Virus record (IMG/VR): IMGVR_UViG_3300021960_000068
Span: 1-63,990 of that record
Direction: 5' to 3' (one strand)
Length of the DNA: 63,990 nucleotides
From: a virus
The position numbers were made by a program, and so were the translations under genes. Below the pieces are notes generated by a model. It was not told where the DNA came from. It saw only the letters and a program-made list of their open reading frames with translations, and did no database searches. Of the stretch, positions 23,091 to 30,768 are shown piece after piece; within the stretch, counting starts at the first letter, position 1; each line of letters starts with the position of its first letter.

Positions 23091-23456
23091 ATGGAAAATT
23101 TAATAGCAATAATAAAAAATAATAAAGTTGAAAAAGTAATTGTAGCTTCAGATGACTTTGCAGAAACTTTAGAAGAAACCACAATAAATGTAACTGGTCA
23201 AGACGTAGGTGTTGGTTTCGTATATAAAGATGAAAAATTTTATAACCCTTTTGATTTACTAGAGGGTGAGGAAGCTATTTTATATAAATCAGAACAAGAA
23301 AGAAAATGGCGTGATAGAGAATTAAAAGACTCTGATTGGATAGTTCCACTAACAGATCACCCGCAACACGAAGAATATTTAACATACAGACAAGAATTAA
23401 GAGATTACCCACAACAGGCTGACTTCCCTAACGGGGATAGACCTATAAAACCTTAA
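23091..23456 (+). CDS. Putative tail fibre assembly chaperone
   Basis: 121 residues. The C-terminal block with RKWRDRELKDSDW, an internal YRQELRDYP and ending GDRPIKP resembles the phage tail assembly chaperone family (Phage_tail_APC), in which a conserved RxxRDxxLxxSDW and YRQxLRDxP are typical. These proteins are found just after fibre genes and help fold or attach fibres. The N-terminal half is a small beta domain. Confidence 0.65.
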   Translation: MENLIAIIKNNKVEKVIVASDDFAETLEETTINVTGQDVGVGFVYKDEKFYNPFDLLEGEEAILYKSEQERKWRDRELKDSDWIVPLTDHPQHEEYLTYRQELRDYPQQADFPNGDRPIKP

Positions 23457-23462
23457 ACAATT

Positions 23463-23783
23463 ATGGCAACTTGGACAATTTTATCAATGGAATATGAAAA
23501 CAACGCTAGCGAAGATAAGCTGGTAGTAATATCCGCAGCGCAGGGGCAAGACGGTGTTGGTTATGCTAGAAAAGTATTTACTAATACTTTATCTGGCGTT
23601 GTAGGACCTGCCCCACTTACACCTTATGATCAACTAACCGAATCTCAAGTTATAGGTTTAGTTCAAACTGACTTAGGTTCAACTGTAGTAACAGATGCAG
23701 AAACTTATGTAGATGCGCAAGCTACTATTAAAAAAGAACAGATAGAAGATTTACCTACTAATGCAGGGCTTCCTTGGTCATAA
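23463..23783 (+). CDS. Conserved tail-region protein, 106 aa
   Basis: The MATWTILSMEYENN start and the following beta-rich half, then QLTESQVIGLVQTDLG, match a small phage protein commonly found beside fibre genes and annotated only as hypothetical. It may be a minor tail component. After it lies an 86-bp gap (23784-23869) with short inverted repeats and TATA-rich sequence but no clear terminator. Confidence 0.62.
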   Translation: MATWTILSMEYENNASEDKLVVISAAQGQDGVGYARKVFTNTLSGVVGPAPLTPYDQLTESQVIGLVQTDLGSTVVTDAETYVDAQATIKKEQIEDLPTNAGLPWS

Positions 23784-23869
23784 GTAAAAATCACTAAAAC
23801 CAAGTGAGTATATAGAATATACCCGGCCAGGGAAATGGCAAACCAAATAGTAATTTAAAACCAAAACCA

Positions 23870-24160
23870 ATGACACTATTTTACCAGACTCAATCGTGGA
23901 GTAGTCAACCACAAATAAGTGAAGAAACCATCAACCTTTGGAAGCATGTATCTGAAAAGAAACACTGGCGTATAGTCCAGCTACCAAACGGTTTCTACCA
24001 AACAGAATACCTAGATCTAAAAAAAGAAGATTCTTGGATCGACGTAACGAGACGCGAAACCCTCGAAGGAGCTGAGCAAGCAATAGACGCATCAATATCG
24101 CACTATGAAAAAAAGCTTGGTTACTTACGCGGACCACAAGTCGTTAAAACCTTTGAATAA
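23870..24160 (+). CDS. Hypothetical protein, 96 aa
   Basis: Trp- and Gln-rich (MTLFYQTQSWSSQPQIS), with a compact alpha/beta body (WRIVQLPNGFYQTEYLD) and an amphipathic helix near the end. The first gene of the chaperonin segment, 32 bp before groEL. No family recognised. Confidence 0.6.
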   Translation: MTLFYQTQSWSSQPQISEETINLWKHVSEKKHWRIVQLPNGFYQTEYLDLKKEDSWIDVTRRETLEGAEQAIDASISHYEKKLGYLRGPQVVKTFE

Positions 24161-24192
24161 AATTATACAATACAATTAAATTAAATTAAATT

Positions 24193-25749
24193 ATGACTGA
24201 CAAAATTGTCAAAAATCTTAACTTTGGCCAAGAGGCTAAAGATAAGGTGTTTAAAGGTATAGATAAATTAACAAAGGCTGTTAGCTCCACACTTGGGGCT
24301 AGCGGCCAATGTGTAATACTAGAAGATGATCAGGGCAAACCTGTCATTACAAAAGATGGTGTAACCGTAGCAAACGCTATTACACTATTAGACCCAGTAG
24401 AAAATATGGGTGCTACGCTTCTAAAGGAAGCTGCTAGAAAAACTGTTCAAGAAGCTGGCGATGGAACAACAACGGCTACAGTACTAGCGCACTCAATTTT
24501 AACTGAAGCGTATAAAAATATCGATAAAGATAATATACGTAATATTAAAAACGGTATAACAAGTGCTGTTGATAAAGTAATTAATTACTTAGAAAAAAAG
24601 GTTATTGCAGTAGAAGGTAGTATGCTAGATGATGTAGCTACTATTAGTTGTAACAACGATGCTGAGCTTGGCAAAATAATCGGTGATGCTTTTAAAGCTG
24701 CTGGTGAAAACGGTGTTGTTATAATGGAACCTACAACAGAAGACAAAACAGAGTTTGAACTTGTCGATGGTGTGCAATACGAAAAAGGTTTAACAAACTC
24801 TCACTTTATAACAAGCAAAGAAAAACGTATAGCAGAGCTTGATAACCCACTTGTGTTACTAATTGAGTCACCTATAGAATCTGTACGCAAGATTCAATCG
24901 GTACTTGAATACGTAATTAAAAACAAAAAGCCTTTACTTATTATTGGTGATTTAGAAACCGAGGTGTTAGCTACGCTAGCAATGAATAAGGTTAAAGGTA
25001 ATATAAAAGTAAATGTAGTAAACGCACCTACATACGGTATAAATAAAAAAGACACAATGTCTGATTTAGCTATGCTAACCGGTGCTACTGTTATCAATGA
25101 AGATCTTGGTGATGACTTAGACGTTATAAACCCAGACTTCCTAGGATCATGTTTTAAGAGCACAACTAGTGATACAGATACAATACTTCAAGTAGATACT
25201 TCTACTGACGAGATAAAGCGTTTAATTGATTCAGTTAAAAAACTAATATCTAAAGCTAAAGCTCCCGGTGAAATTATAAGACTTGAAAAAAGATTAGCTA
25301 GACTATCAGCGAAAGTTGCAGTTGTAAAAATAGGGGCTAACTCAGAGATAGAGTTAAAAGAAAAATCAGATAGAGTCGAAGATGCTATCTGTGCTACTAA
25401 AGCCGCGGTAAAAGAAGGTATAGTATCTGGAGGTGGTATAGCTCTTCGCGATGCATCTAATAAAACCAAAGGTAAAACCGTTGGTGAAAAGATATTGCTA
25501 GAAGCTATTAAAGCTCCATTTAAAACTATACTAAATAACGCTGGACTAGAAGAGGTTGGTACGCCCGAAGAAGGTATGGGTGTTAATGTAGTTACAGGTG
25601 AAACTGTTCACATGGTTGATACGGGGATTATAGATCCTTTACTTGTAACTAAAAGTGCACTCAAACACGCGGCTTCAGTGGCTACCACTATATTATCTAC
25701 AGATTGTGTAATCAATAATTTAAGAGTTGGAGATGAAAGCAGTAGGTAG
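24193..25749 (+). CDS. groL: Phage-encoded chaperonin GroEL (Cpn60)
   Basis: 518 residues with the full GroEL domain order. ATP-site motifs are ITKDGVTVA (D55, equivalent to E. coli D52) and GDGTTTATV (D90, equivalent to D87), with RVEDAICATKAAVKEG and VSGGG in the second equatorial segment. E. coli GroEL is 548 residues; this one lacks the Gly-Gly-Met tail and ends VGDESSR. It would fold phage proteins in a cage with the GroES encoded by the next gene. Phage groEL genes are known but rare. The start ATG follows an A/T-rich leader without Shine-Dalgarno site. Confidence 0.95.
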   Translation: MTDKIVKNLNFGQEAKDKVFKGIDKLTKAVSSTLGASGQCVILEDDQGKPVITKDGVTVANAITLLDPVENMGATLLKEAARKTVQEAGDGTTTATVLAHSILTEAYKNIDKDNIRNIKNGITSAVDKVINYLEKKVIAVEGSMLDDVATISCNNDAELGKIIGDAFKAAGENGVVIMEPTTEDKTEFELVDGVQYEKGLTNSHFITSKEKRIAELDNPLVLLIESPIESVRKIQSVLEYVIKNKKPLLIIGDLETEVLATLAMNKVKGNIKVNVVNAPTYGINKKDTMSDLAMLTGATVINEDLGDDLDVINPDFLGSCFKSTTSDTDTILQVDTSTDEIKRLIDSVKKLISKAKAPGEIIRLEKRLARLSAKVAVVKIGANSEIELKEKSDRVEDAICATKAAVKEGIVSGGGIALRDASNKTKGKTVGEKILLEAIKAPFKTILNNAGLEEVGTPEEGMGVNVVTGETVHMVDTGIIDPLLVTKSALKHAASVATTILSTDCVINNLRVGDESSR

Positions 25750-25996
25750 AAATATAGTAATAAAAAAGAAAAAAGAAGACACCGTCAAAAAAACTGACGG
25801 TGGTCTTATGTTAACTGGTAAACAAAGAGTTGATATTCGTTATAAAGAAGCGACTATACTTCATTGTGGTGACGACGTTAAAGGTGTAGAAGAAGGTCAA
25901 ACAATATTCTACGATAAAAACGCTGGCCACAGACTTGAAGTAGACAAAGAGGTTTTTTATGTTATACGAGATGTAGACGTTGTAGTTGTGCTATGA
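25733..25996 (+). CDS. groS: Phage-encoded co-chaperonin GroES (Cpn10)
   Basis: 87 residues from the ATG at 25733 (MKAVGRNIVI); the reading frame also opens at a TTG two codons earlier. The mobile-loop tripeptide lies in GGLMLTG (E. coli SAGGIVLTG), and the beta-barrel motifs GQTIFYDKNAG and FYVIRDVDVVVVL close the domain. It overlaps groEL by 17 bp, giving strong coupling. The order groEL then groES is opposite to the usual bacterial groESL operon. Confidence 0.9.
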   Translation: MKAVGRNIVIKKKKEDTVKKTDGGLMLTGKQRVDIRYKEATILHCGDDVKGVEEGQTIFYDKNAGHRLEVDKEVFYVIRDVDVVVVL

Positions 25997-26436
25997 GAAT
26001 AGATGCTAGTGACATTAGGGATTTAAATCTTCTTAAACACTATCGTATAATACGTAAGTGGGCTTGTAAAAATAATGATTTAAACGATGCAGAGCTAGAG
26101 CTTTTAATATATTTAGACTGCATGGATATGTTTACTAGAAAAGATTTTGAAGACGGTACATATTCTTTTAGTTGGGATAATCGTAGATGGAATAAGCTTT
26201 TACAAAACGATTGGATTACGCTTTGGCGAAGAAACAATAGGACTACACAAAAGTATAATATATATAAAGTTTCTTTTAAAGGCAAACAACTAATATCAAG
26301 AGTATATAAAATAATGCTTGGTGAAGAGGATATACCTACTAGCACTAGGCGCAACAGTATAATGAAAGGCAAAAGCTATAGCGATAAAGTTTATTCATTT
26401 GCTATTAACAATGTTAATAAAGATAAAGAAAGATAA
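25993..26436 (+). CDS. Putative winged-helix / MarR-like protein, 147 aa
   Basis: A helical N-terminus (LLKHYRIIRKWACKNN), then LNDAELELLIYLD and a beta-wing-like region rich in Arg and Trp (WITLWRRNNRTTQKYNIYK) recall MarR-type winged-helix DNA-binding proteins. The ATG overlaps the groES stop (ATGA). A regulator of the chaperonin or late genes is possible; the family call is weak. Confidence 0.5.
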   Translation: MRIDASDIRDLNLLKHYRIIRKWACKNNDLNDAELELLIYLDCMDMFTRKDFEDGTYSFSWDNRRWNKLLQNDWITLWRRNNRTTQKYNIYKVSFKGKQLISRVYKIMLGEEDIPTSTRRNSIMKGKSYSDKVYSFAINNVNKDKER

Positions 26437-26438
26437 TT

Positions 26439-26954
26439 ATGGACTATAAAAATCCTTTAAAAATGATCGACCCATTAACTGGTATGGAGATGACAATGCA
26501 ACCACCAGTACCAGCTAATCAGATGGGTGTTGCTAAGCCTGTGTTTAGCCCTCAAGCGCAGGGTATGGCGCAAACTATTTATGGCACGCCCGAGCAACGG
26601 CAAATGTCCATGGGACAGCAAGCGCCCGTGTTTATGAAAGATATTCCAGAAGGTAATAAAGGCGCGGGGCTTAGATCTTTAGACGATAGTGTTGTAGAGC
26701 AAATGGGTTATGACTCAGCTACTAAAATGGTTTCACCGTTAAACGACAATCACCCTGGTCGTAATAGCGTGGGTGCTAAAATGGTAGGTAAAGAAATACC
26801 TAAAAAAATGTCAAAAAAACTAACTGAAAAGCCTAGAGTACCAGTAGTAGAAAATTCAATGCAAGCTTTTGGCGTTACTAAAGATGGTAAAAAAGTAAAT
26901 TTAGGGAAAATAACAAGCACTGAAATTCCTGAAACAGATTTTAAACAAAGATAA
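26439..26954 (+). CDS. Hypothetical low-complexity protein, 171 aa
   Basis: Rich in Met, Pro and Gln (MDPLTGMEMTMQ type start; MGQQAPVFM), becoming Lys-rich later. It looks mostly disordered. Together with the Met-rich protein at 28406-29017 it resembles small virion-associated proteins of environmental phages. No domain recognised. Confidence 0.55.
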   Translation: MDYKNPLKMIDPLTGMEMTMQPPVPANQMGVAKPVFSPQAQGMAQTIYGTPEQRQMSMGQQAPVFMKDIPEGNKGAGLRSLDDSVVEQMGYDSATKMVSPLNDNHPGRNSVGAKMVGKEIPKKMSKKLTEKPRVPVVENSMQAFGVTKDGKKVNLGKITSTEIPETDFKQR

Positions 26955-26956
26955 TT

Positions 26957-27166
26957 ATGGATCACAATATAGGAAAATTACTTGGAAAACCTACACTAGA
27001 AGGACAAGTAGGAGAATCACACGTTTGGGACGGGCCATTAGATACTACTGGTTTTCCAATGGGTAAAGGAAGTAGCTCTGGTATTACAGGTATGCAGGTT
27101 AAAAAATATCCTTGCAAATCGTATAGCTTACAAGGGCCAATAACCCAACGGGCTAAAGGATTTTAA
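26957..27166 (+). CDS. Hypothetical protein, 69 aa
   Basis: Gly- and Lys-rich (MDHNIGKLLGKPTLEG...), probably partly disordered. It starts 2 nt after the previous stop and precedes the holin-like gene by 1 nt. Function unknown. Confidence 0.52.
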   Translation: MDHNIGKLLGKPTLEGQVGESHVWDGPLDTTGFPMGKGSSSGITGMQVKKYPCKSYSLQGPITQRAKGF

Positions 27167-27167
27167 G

Positions 27168-27323
27168 ATGAGTCTTAACGATTTAAAATTATACGCTATT
27201 AATACAACTACACTTGGTGTAACTACATTTGCACAAATAGAAATGAGTTTAAAAGTATTACTTTTGATAGTAACCATTGGTTACACGTTGTCTAAATGGA
27301 TTCAGCTTAAAAAGAAAAAATAA
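27168..27323 (+). CDS. Small holin-like membrane protein, 51 aa
   Basis: The first half is mildly hydrophobic (YAINTTTLGVTTFAQIEM) and is followed by a clear membrane helix (LKVLLLIVTIGYTLSKW) and a Lys-rich C-terminal tail (KKKK). This topology and the direct coupling (TAATG) to an M15 peptidase gene fit a phage holin that releases the lysin. A similar short TM protein family occurs in marine T7-like phages. A second holin-like gene lies at 29026-29424. Confidence 0.6.
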   Translation: MSLNDLKLYAINTTTLGVTTFAQIEMSLKVLLLIVTIGYTLSKWIQLKKKK

Positions 27324-27685
27324 TGTTTAAGTATTTTACTTACGAAGAGTTCGATTCGCCTGACGTACAAGGTAGCGGGCAGATGATGAGTAAAAAACTT
27401 ATAAGCATATTAGATAGCATAAGAGAAGAGCTAGGCACACCTTTACGTATAACATCTGGTTATCGAACACCTTCACATAACGAAGCTGTAGGTGGAACAA
27501 GTAAGTCATCTCATTTAAAAGGACTTGCTGTAGATATAGCTTGCAGCAAAAGTAAAGAACGTTTTTCTTTAATTAGAGAATTATTAGAACACGGTGTAGA
27601 CCGTATAGGTATTGGTGATACTTTTATTCACGCTGATATAGACGATGATAAATCACCTAATGTAATTTGGACATATGGCAACTGA
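27323..27685 (+). CDS. Peptidase M15-family endolysin / D-Ala-D-Ala carboxypeptidase-like
   Basis: 120 residues. The M15_3 zinc-binding motifs are SSHLKGLAVD (His and Asp ligands) and FIHADID (the second His). ITSGYRTPSHNEAVGG is the conserved stretch before them. It is a minimal single-domain peptidoglycan peptidase that cleaves cross-bridges of Gram-negative cell wall. Its position after the holin-like gene supports a lysis role. Confidence 0.85.
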   Translation: MFKYFTYEEFDSPDVQGSGQMMSKKLISILDSIREELGTPLRITSGYRTPSHNEAVGGTSKSSHLKGLAVDIACSKSKERFSLIRELLEHGVDRIGIGDTFIHADIDDDKSPNVIWTYGN

Positions 27686-27935
27686 TAAGAAAACACTTAA
27701 GTGTAACAAACCTCGGCGTACGCCAGATCATAAAACTAAATCACATATTGTAAAAGCTTGCAGTGGTGGTTTAGAAAAAATTATAAGATTTGGTCAGCAA
27801 GGTGTTAGCACAGCTGGTAAAAAAACAGATGCTAAGTCTAAAGCACGTAGAGCTAGTTTTAAAGCTCGTCACGCTAAAAACATTAAAAAAGGAAAAATGT
27901 CTGCCGCGTACTGGGCTGACAAAGTTAAATGGTAA
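27675..27935 (+). CDS. Conserved basic phage protein, 86 aa
   Basis: KCNKPRRTPDHKTKSH, then IIRFGQQGVSTAG and the end MSAAYWADKVKW, form a pattern I recall from short conserved phage proteins of unknown function. It is Lys/Arg-rich and probably binds nucleic acid or packs in the virion. It overlaps the lysin gene by 11 bp. Confidence 0.68.
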   Translation: MATDKKTLKCNKPRRTPDHKTKSHIVKACSGGLEKIIRFGQQGVSTAGKKTDAKSKARRASFKARHAKNIKKGKMSAAYWADKVKW

Positions 27936-28090
27936 TGAAATCAAAAGGACTAGGAGACGACATAGCAAAGTTTACTAAAGCTACAGGTATTAAAACTGTA
28001 GTTGATAAACTTTCAGAGGGATTAAATATTCCTTGCGGTTGTTCTGCTAGACAAGCCTGGTTTAACGATAAAGTACCTTACAACAAATAA
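27935..28090 (+). CDS. Small conserved protein with CGC motif, 51 aa
   Basis: MKSKGLGDDIAKFTKATGI... with a short Cys motif NIPCGCSARQAWFN. The ATG shares a base with the previous stop (TAATG). This small protein type often accompanies the basic protein before it in environmental phages. Function unknown. Confidence 0.6.
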   Translation: MKSKGLGDDIAKFTKATGIKTVVDKLSEGLNIPCGCSARQAWFNDKVPYNK

Positions 28091-28091
28091 T

Positions 28092-28400
28092 ATGGCTTTT
28101 AAATTAACACCACCATTTTCAATAGACAATACTCCTATATACAGTGTAGATATGGAGGACGGTGTGTTAGGAAAAGCTAATAATAACGGTACGATTATTA
28201 TAAATAAAAACGTTTCACCTAATAAAATGCAAGAGGTTATTGATCATGAAATGATACATATAGACCAAATGCGTAGAGGTGATCTTGATTACGATAATGA
28301 AAACGTATATTGGAAAGGTAGGATAATACCTCGCTCGAGTATTAAAGAAGGAGCTAAAAACTTACCATGGGAAAAAGAAGCTTATAACAAAACAAAATAA
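28092..28400 (+). CDS. Putative HExxH zincin-like protein, 102 aa
   Basis: VIDHEMIHIDQM contains HExxH (here HEMIH), the zinc-binding and catalytic motif of metallopeptidases, on a predicted helix at about residues 54-65. The rest is small and Asn/Lys-rich. It could be a minimal metalloprotease acting in virion maturation or host wall entry, or a relic fold. The third ligand cannot be assigned by eye. Confidence 0.55.
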   Translation: MAFKLTPPFSIDNTPIYSVDMEDGVLGKANNNGTIIINKNVSPNKMQEVIDHEMIHIDQMRRGDLDYDNENVYWKGRIIPRSSIKEGAKNLPWEKEAYNKTK

Positions 28401-28405
28401 AAAAA

Positions 28406-29017
28406 ATGTCAGATTTAAAAAAAGCGCAAGAGCTTAGGGCTAGAAGAGAAATGGTTCGGCAAAAACAACAAGATTCTATAGAAAAAAGAGATATGAAAGC
28501 AAACGCTACTCGTGCTGAAAATATAGCACGGAGAAAAAGAGCGGCGGAAAAAGTAGGTAAAACATTTTCTTACAAAGATACAGTAACACCAAATGTTGTG
28601 GGCGGTCCGTTAAACTATGGATCACCAATGAAAAAATCATCGTGTATTAAAATGTACGATAGCAAAGGAAAACCTGCTGGTCTTATGGCTGAAGGATCTA
28701 TGGCTTATATGGAATCTATAGGTCAAGAAAAAAGTAACTTAATGCAAGATATGCCTGTTGATGACAAAGCATCAGCTATGGAAATGTCTCCATATAAAAT
28801 GGATCACGGTTCTCCTGCTAAAGAAACTGATACAAATAAAAAACCAACTACTATGGATTTTAATATTGGATCTGGACTTGTAGATAAAAAAGGTAGCCGC
28901 AGAAAAGAGTTTGAAAAAGCTTTTGCAACTGCAAGAAAAGCTGGTGTAAAAGAATTTACTTATAATGTTGGAGAAGAGCCTAAAAAGAAATACACTACAA
29001 AGCTTAAAGGCGAATAA
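28406..29017 (+). CDS. Met/Lys-rich virion-associated candidate, 203 aa
   Basis: The N-terminus is a long charged helix (KKAQELRARREMVRQ). The centre carries Met-Ser-Pro-Tyr-Lys-Met-type motifs (MSPYKMDHGSPAK), of a style repeated in small proteins of Bacteroidota phages. The C-terminus is Lys-rich. Probably disordered and perhaps packaged with DNA. No enzymatic motif. Confidence 0.52.
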   Translation: MSDLKKAQELRARREMVRQKQQDSIEKRDMKANATRAENIARRKRAAEKVGKTFSYKDTVTPNVVGGPLNYGSPMKKSSCIKMYDSKGKPAGLMAEGSMAYMESIGQEKSNLMQDMPVDDKASAMEMSPYKMDHGSPAKETDTNKKPTTMDFNIGSGLVDKKGSRRKEFEKAFATARKAGVKEFTYNVGEEPKKKYTTKLKGE

Positions 29018-29025
29018 TAAAATAA

Positions 29026-29424
29026 ATGAAAAAAATTCTTCAATTTATAACTGGAGGTCTCATTAAAGACATAGGTCAAGTAATAGATGATCTAGTAACT
29101 ACTGATGAAGAAAGACTTGCAGCTAAACAAAAAGTTGAAGAGTTGCTAGAGCAAGCTGATAAAGATGCTCAAGACCAGGTAACAGCAAGATGGGAGTCGG
29201 ATATGAAGTCCGATTCCTTCTTGTCTAAAAATATAAGACCAATGGTTCTTATATACCTTACCTTTATATTTTCTGTATTAGCATTTTTTGATGGTAACAT
29301 AGGAGAGTTTTCAATAGCAGAGGATTATATACCTATATTTCAGTCGCTATTAATAACTGTGTATGGCGCTTATTTCGTGGGTCGTACGTGGGAAAAAGGT
29401 AAAAAAATAAGTAATAATAAGTAA
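29026..29424 (+). CDS. Holin-like protein (3-TM holin family)
   Basis: 132 residues. A coiled N-terminal half (DEERLAAKQKVEELLEQAD) is followed by SKNIRPMVLIYLTFIFSVLAF and IPIFQSLLITVYGAYFVG, two clear membrane helices, and a Lys-rich tail. This is the organisation of the GTA-type '3TM holin' family. It lies 1.3 kb after the M15 peptidase, so the lysis functions may be split or this may be a second membrane component. Confidence 0.7.
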   Translation: MKKILQFITGGLIKDIGQVIDDLVTTDEERLAAKQKVEELLEQADKDAQDQVTARWESDMKSDSFLSKNIRPMVLIYLTFIFSVLAFFDGNIGEFSIAEDYIPIFQSLLITVYGAYFVGRTWEKGKKISNNK

Positions 29425-29449
29425 AGTTAAATAACTTAAATTAAATTAA

Positions 29450-29719
29450 ATGTCAAATTCAATTACAGCTGAAGAGCTTAAAACTATTAAAGAACAACAA
29501 TCACAACTAAGTACTGTTGTAAATCAGATCGGCCAATTAGAAGCAAATAAACACTCGCTGCTTCATAAGATCGCCGGAATTAATGAAGGTATTGAAGATA
29601 CTAAAAAACAACTAGAAGAAACATACGGAGCTATTAATATTAATTTAGAAGATGGTACGTACACTGAAATTGAAAAAGAAGATGAAGGTGAACTAGCTGT
29701 AGTTAAGTCAGAAGACTAA
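29450..29719 (+). CDS. Coiled-coil protein, 89 aa
   Basis: Heptad-like helix throughout the first two thirds (IKEQQSQLSTVVNQIGQLEAN), then an acidic tail ending KSED. This type is widespread in marine phages beside packaging genes and may be a structural or scaffold accessory. The stop overlaps the next start (TAATG). Confidence 0.6.
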   Translation: MSNSITAEELKTIKEQQSQLSTVVNQIGQLEANKHSLLHKIAGINEGIEDTKKQLEETYGAININLEDGTYTEIEKEDEGELAVVKSED

Positions 29720-29946
29720 TGAGTACTGTTATAAGAAAAATCAGTATTGGTTCTGATTACAAAAACGACGCGATGCATTATGCTGTTGGCCAGCAAGTAT
29801 ATGGCGGGCACGAGATATCGCATATTTTGTTTGAAGATAAAGATGCTTCTTATAACATATTTATAAAGAAAAACAACGAGGTATTGCCATGGAAGAAGTT
29901 TAATTCTAACATGGCAGTATCTGTTGAATATGATTTAGAATATTAA
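29719..29946 (+). CDS. Hypothetical protein, 75 aa
   Basis: Beta-rich (MSTVIRKISIGSDYKND) with ISHILFEDKDASYNIF in the middle. It shares overlapping start/stop codons with both neighbours, which shows tight operon packing. Function unknown. Confidence 0.58.
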   Translation: MSTVIRKISIGSDYKNDAMHYAVGQQVYGGHEISHILFEDKDASYNIFIKKNNEVLPWKKFNSNMAVSVEYDLEY

Positions 29947-30551
29947 TGAGAAGTGTTTTTGATTTTATAGTCACGCCTGTTGAAAGTAGGTATGACAATG
30001 AAGTTGATATAAATGGTAATAAACTTATAGTTAATTCTAGTATAGAAAACTTTAAGTTAATAAGTAGAAAAGCTATAGTTATTTCTACACCATCAGCTTA
30101 TTCAACACCAATAGAAGAAGGTGACGAGGTTATAATACATCACAACGTATTTAGAAGATATTATAACCAAAAAGGTAAAGAGGTTGATAGTAGCAAAACG
30201 CTAAACGATAATCAATACCTATGCCAATTAGATCAAATATATCTTTACAAAAATATATACCAGTGGAAACCTTTGGGTGAACATTGCTTTATAATGCCAA
30301 TAAAAAATACAGACGACTGGTCACAAGAACCAGAAGTAAAAAATAAAGGTATAGTAAAGATAGGTAATAAAACCTTAAAAACTTTAGGTATAAACGAAGG
30401 TGATCTTGTTGGGTTTAAATCTAATAGAGAGTTTGAGTTTGTTATTAACAAACAAAGACTATACTGTATGCAATCAAATGATATTTTAGTTAAGTATGAG
30501 TTCAAAGGAAACGAGGAAGAATATAATCCAAGCTGGGCAAAGAGCAGTTGA
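29946..30551 (+). CDS. Putative tandem GroES-like (Cpn10-fold) protein, 201 aa
   Basis: Two beta-barrel-like halves. In the first, PIEEGDEVIIHHNVFRRYY resembles the GroES segment where the chain turns at GDxV. In the second, GINEGDLVGFKSNREFEF followed by LYCMQSNDILVKYE mirrors the same GroES elements (GDxV... and the final DILA strand). Each half is about 95-100 residues. The true groES is at 25733-25996, so this may be a specialised co-chaperonin or a structural protein built from the same fold. It overlaps the terminase small-subunit gene by 56 bp. Confidence 0.5.
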   Translation: MRSVFDFIVTPVESRYDNEVDINGNKLIVNSSIENFKLISRKAIVISTPSAYSTPIEEGDEVIIHHNVFRRYYNQKGKEVDSSKTLNDNQYLCQLDQIYLYKNIYQWKPLGEHCFIMPIKNTDDWSQEPEVKNKGIVKIGNKTLKTLGINEGDLVGFKSNREFEFVINKQRLYCMQSNDILVKYEFKGNEEEYNPSWAKSS

Positions 30552-30768
30552 GGAGTTAATAAAGGTAGCTAAAGAACCTATAGTTGATTCAGATGATGAT
30601 ATATCTGCTGATAGACTTAAGAACGCGGCTGCTACAAAAAAGCTAGCTATATTCGATGCTTTTGAGATACTCGCTAGAATAGAAGAAGAAAAATCAATGC
30701 TTGACGGTGATGCTAAAGAAACTAAAGAAAAAAGTTTCAAAGGTTTTGCGGAAGGTAGATCAAGATAA
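30496..30768 (+). CDS. Putative terminase small subunit
   Basis: 90 residues. A helical N-terminus (MSSKETRKNIIQAGQRAVEE) and RLKNAAATKKLAIFDAFEIL resemble short terminase small-subunit-like proteins that precede the large subunit in environmental phages. It overlaps the 5' end of the terminase large gene (stop at 30768). It would recognise phage DNA for packaging. The assignment rests on position and general pattern. Confidence 0.62.
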   Translation: MSSKETRKNIIQAGQRAVEELIKVAKEPIVDSDDDISADRLKNAAATKKLAIFDAFEILARIEEEKSMLDGDAKETKEKSFKGFAEGRSR

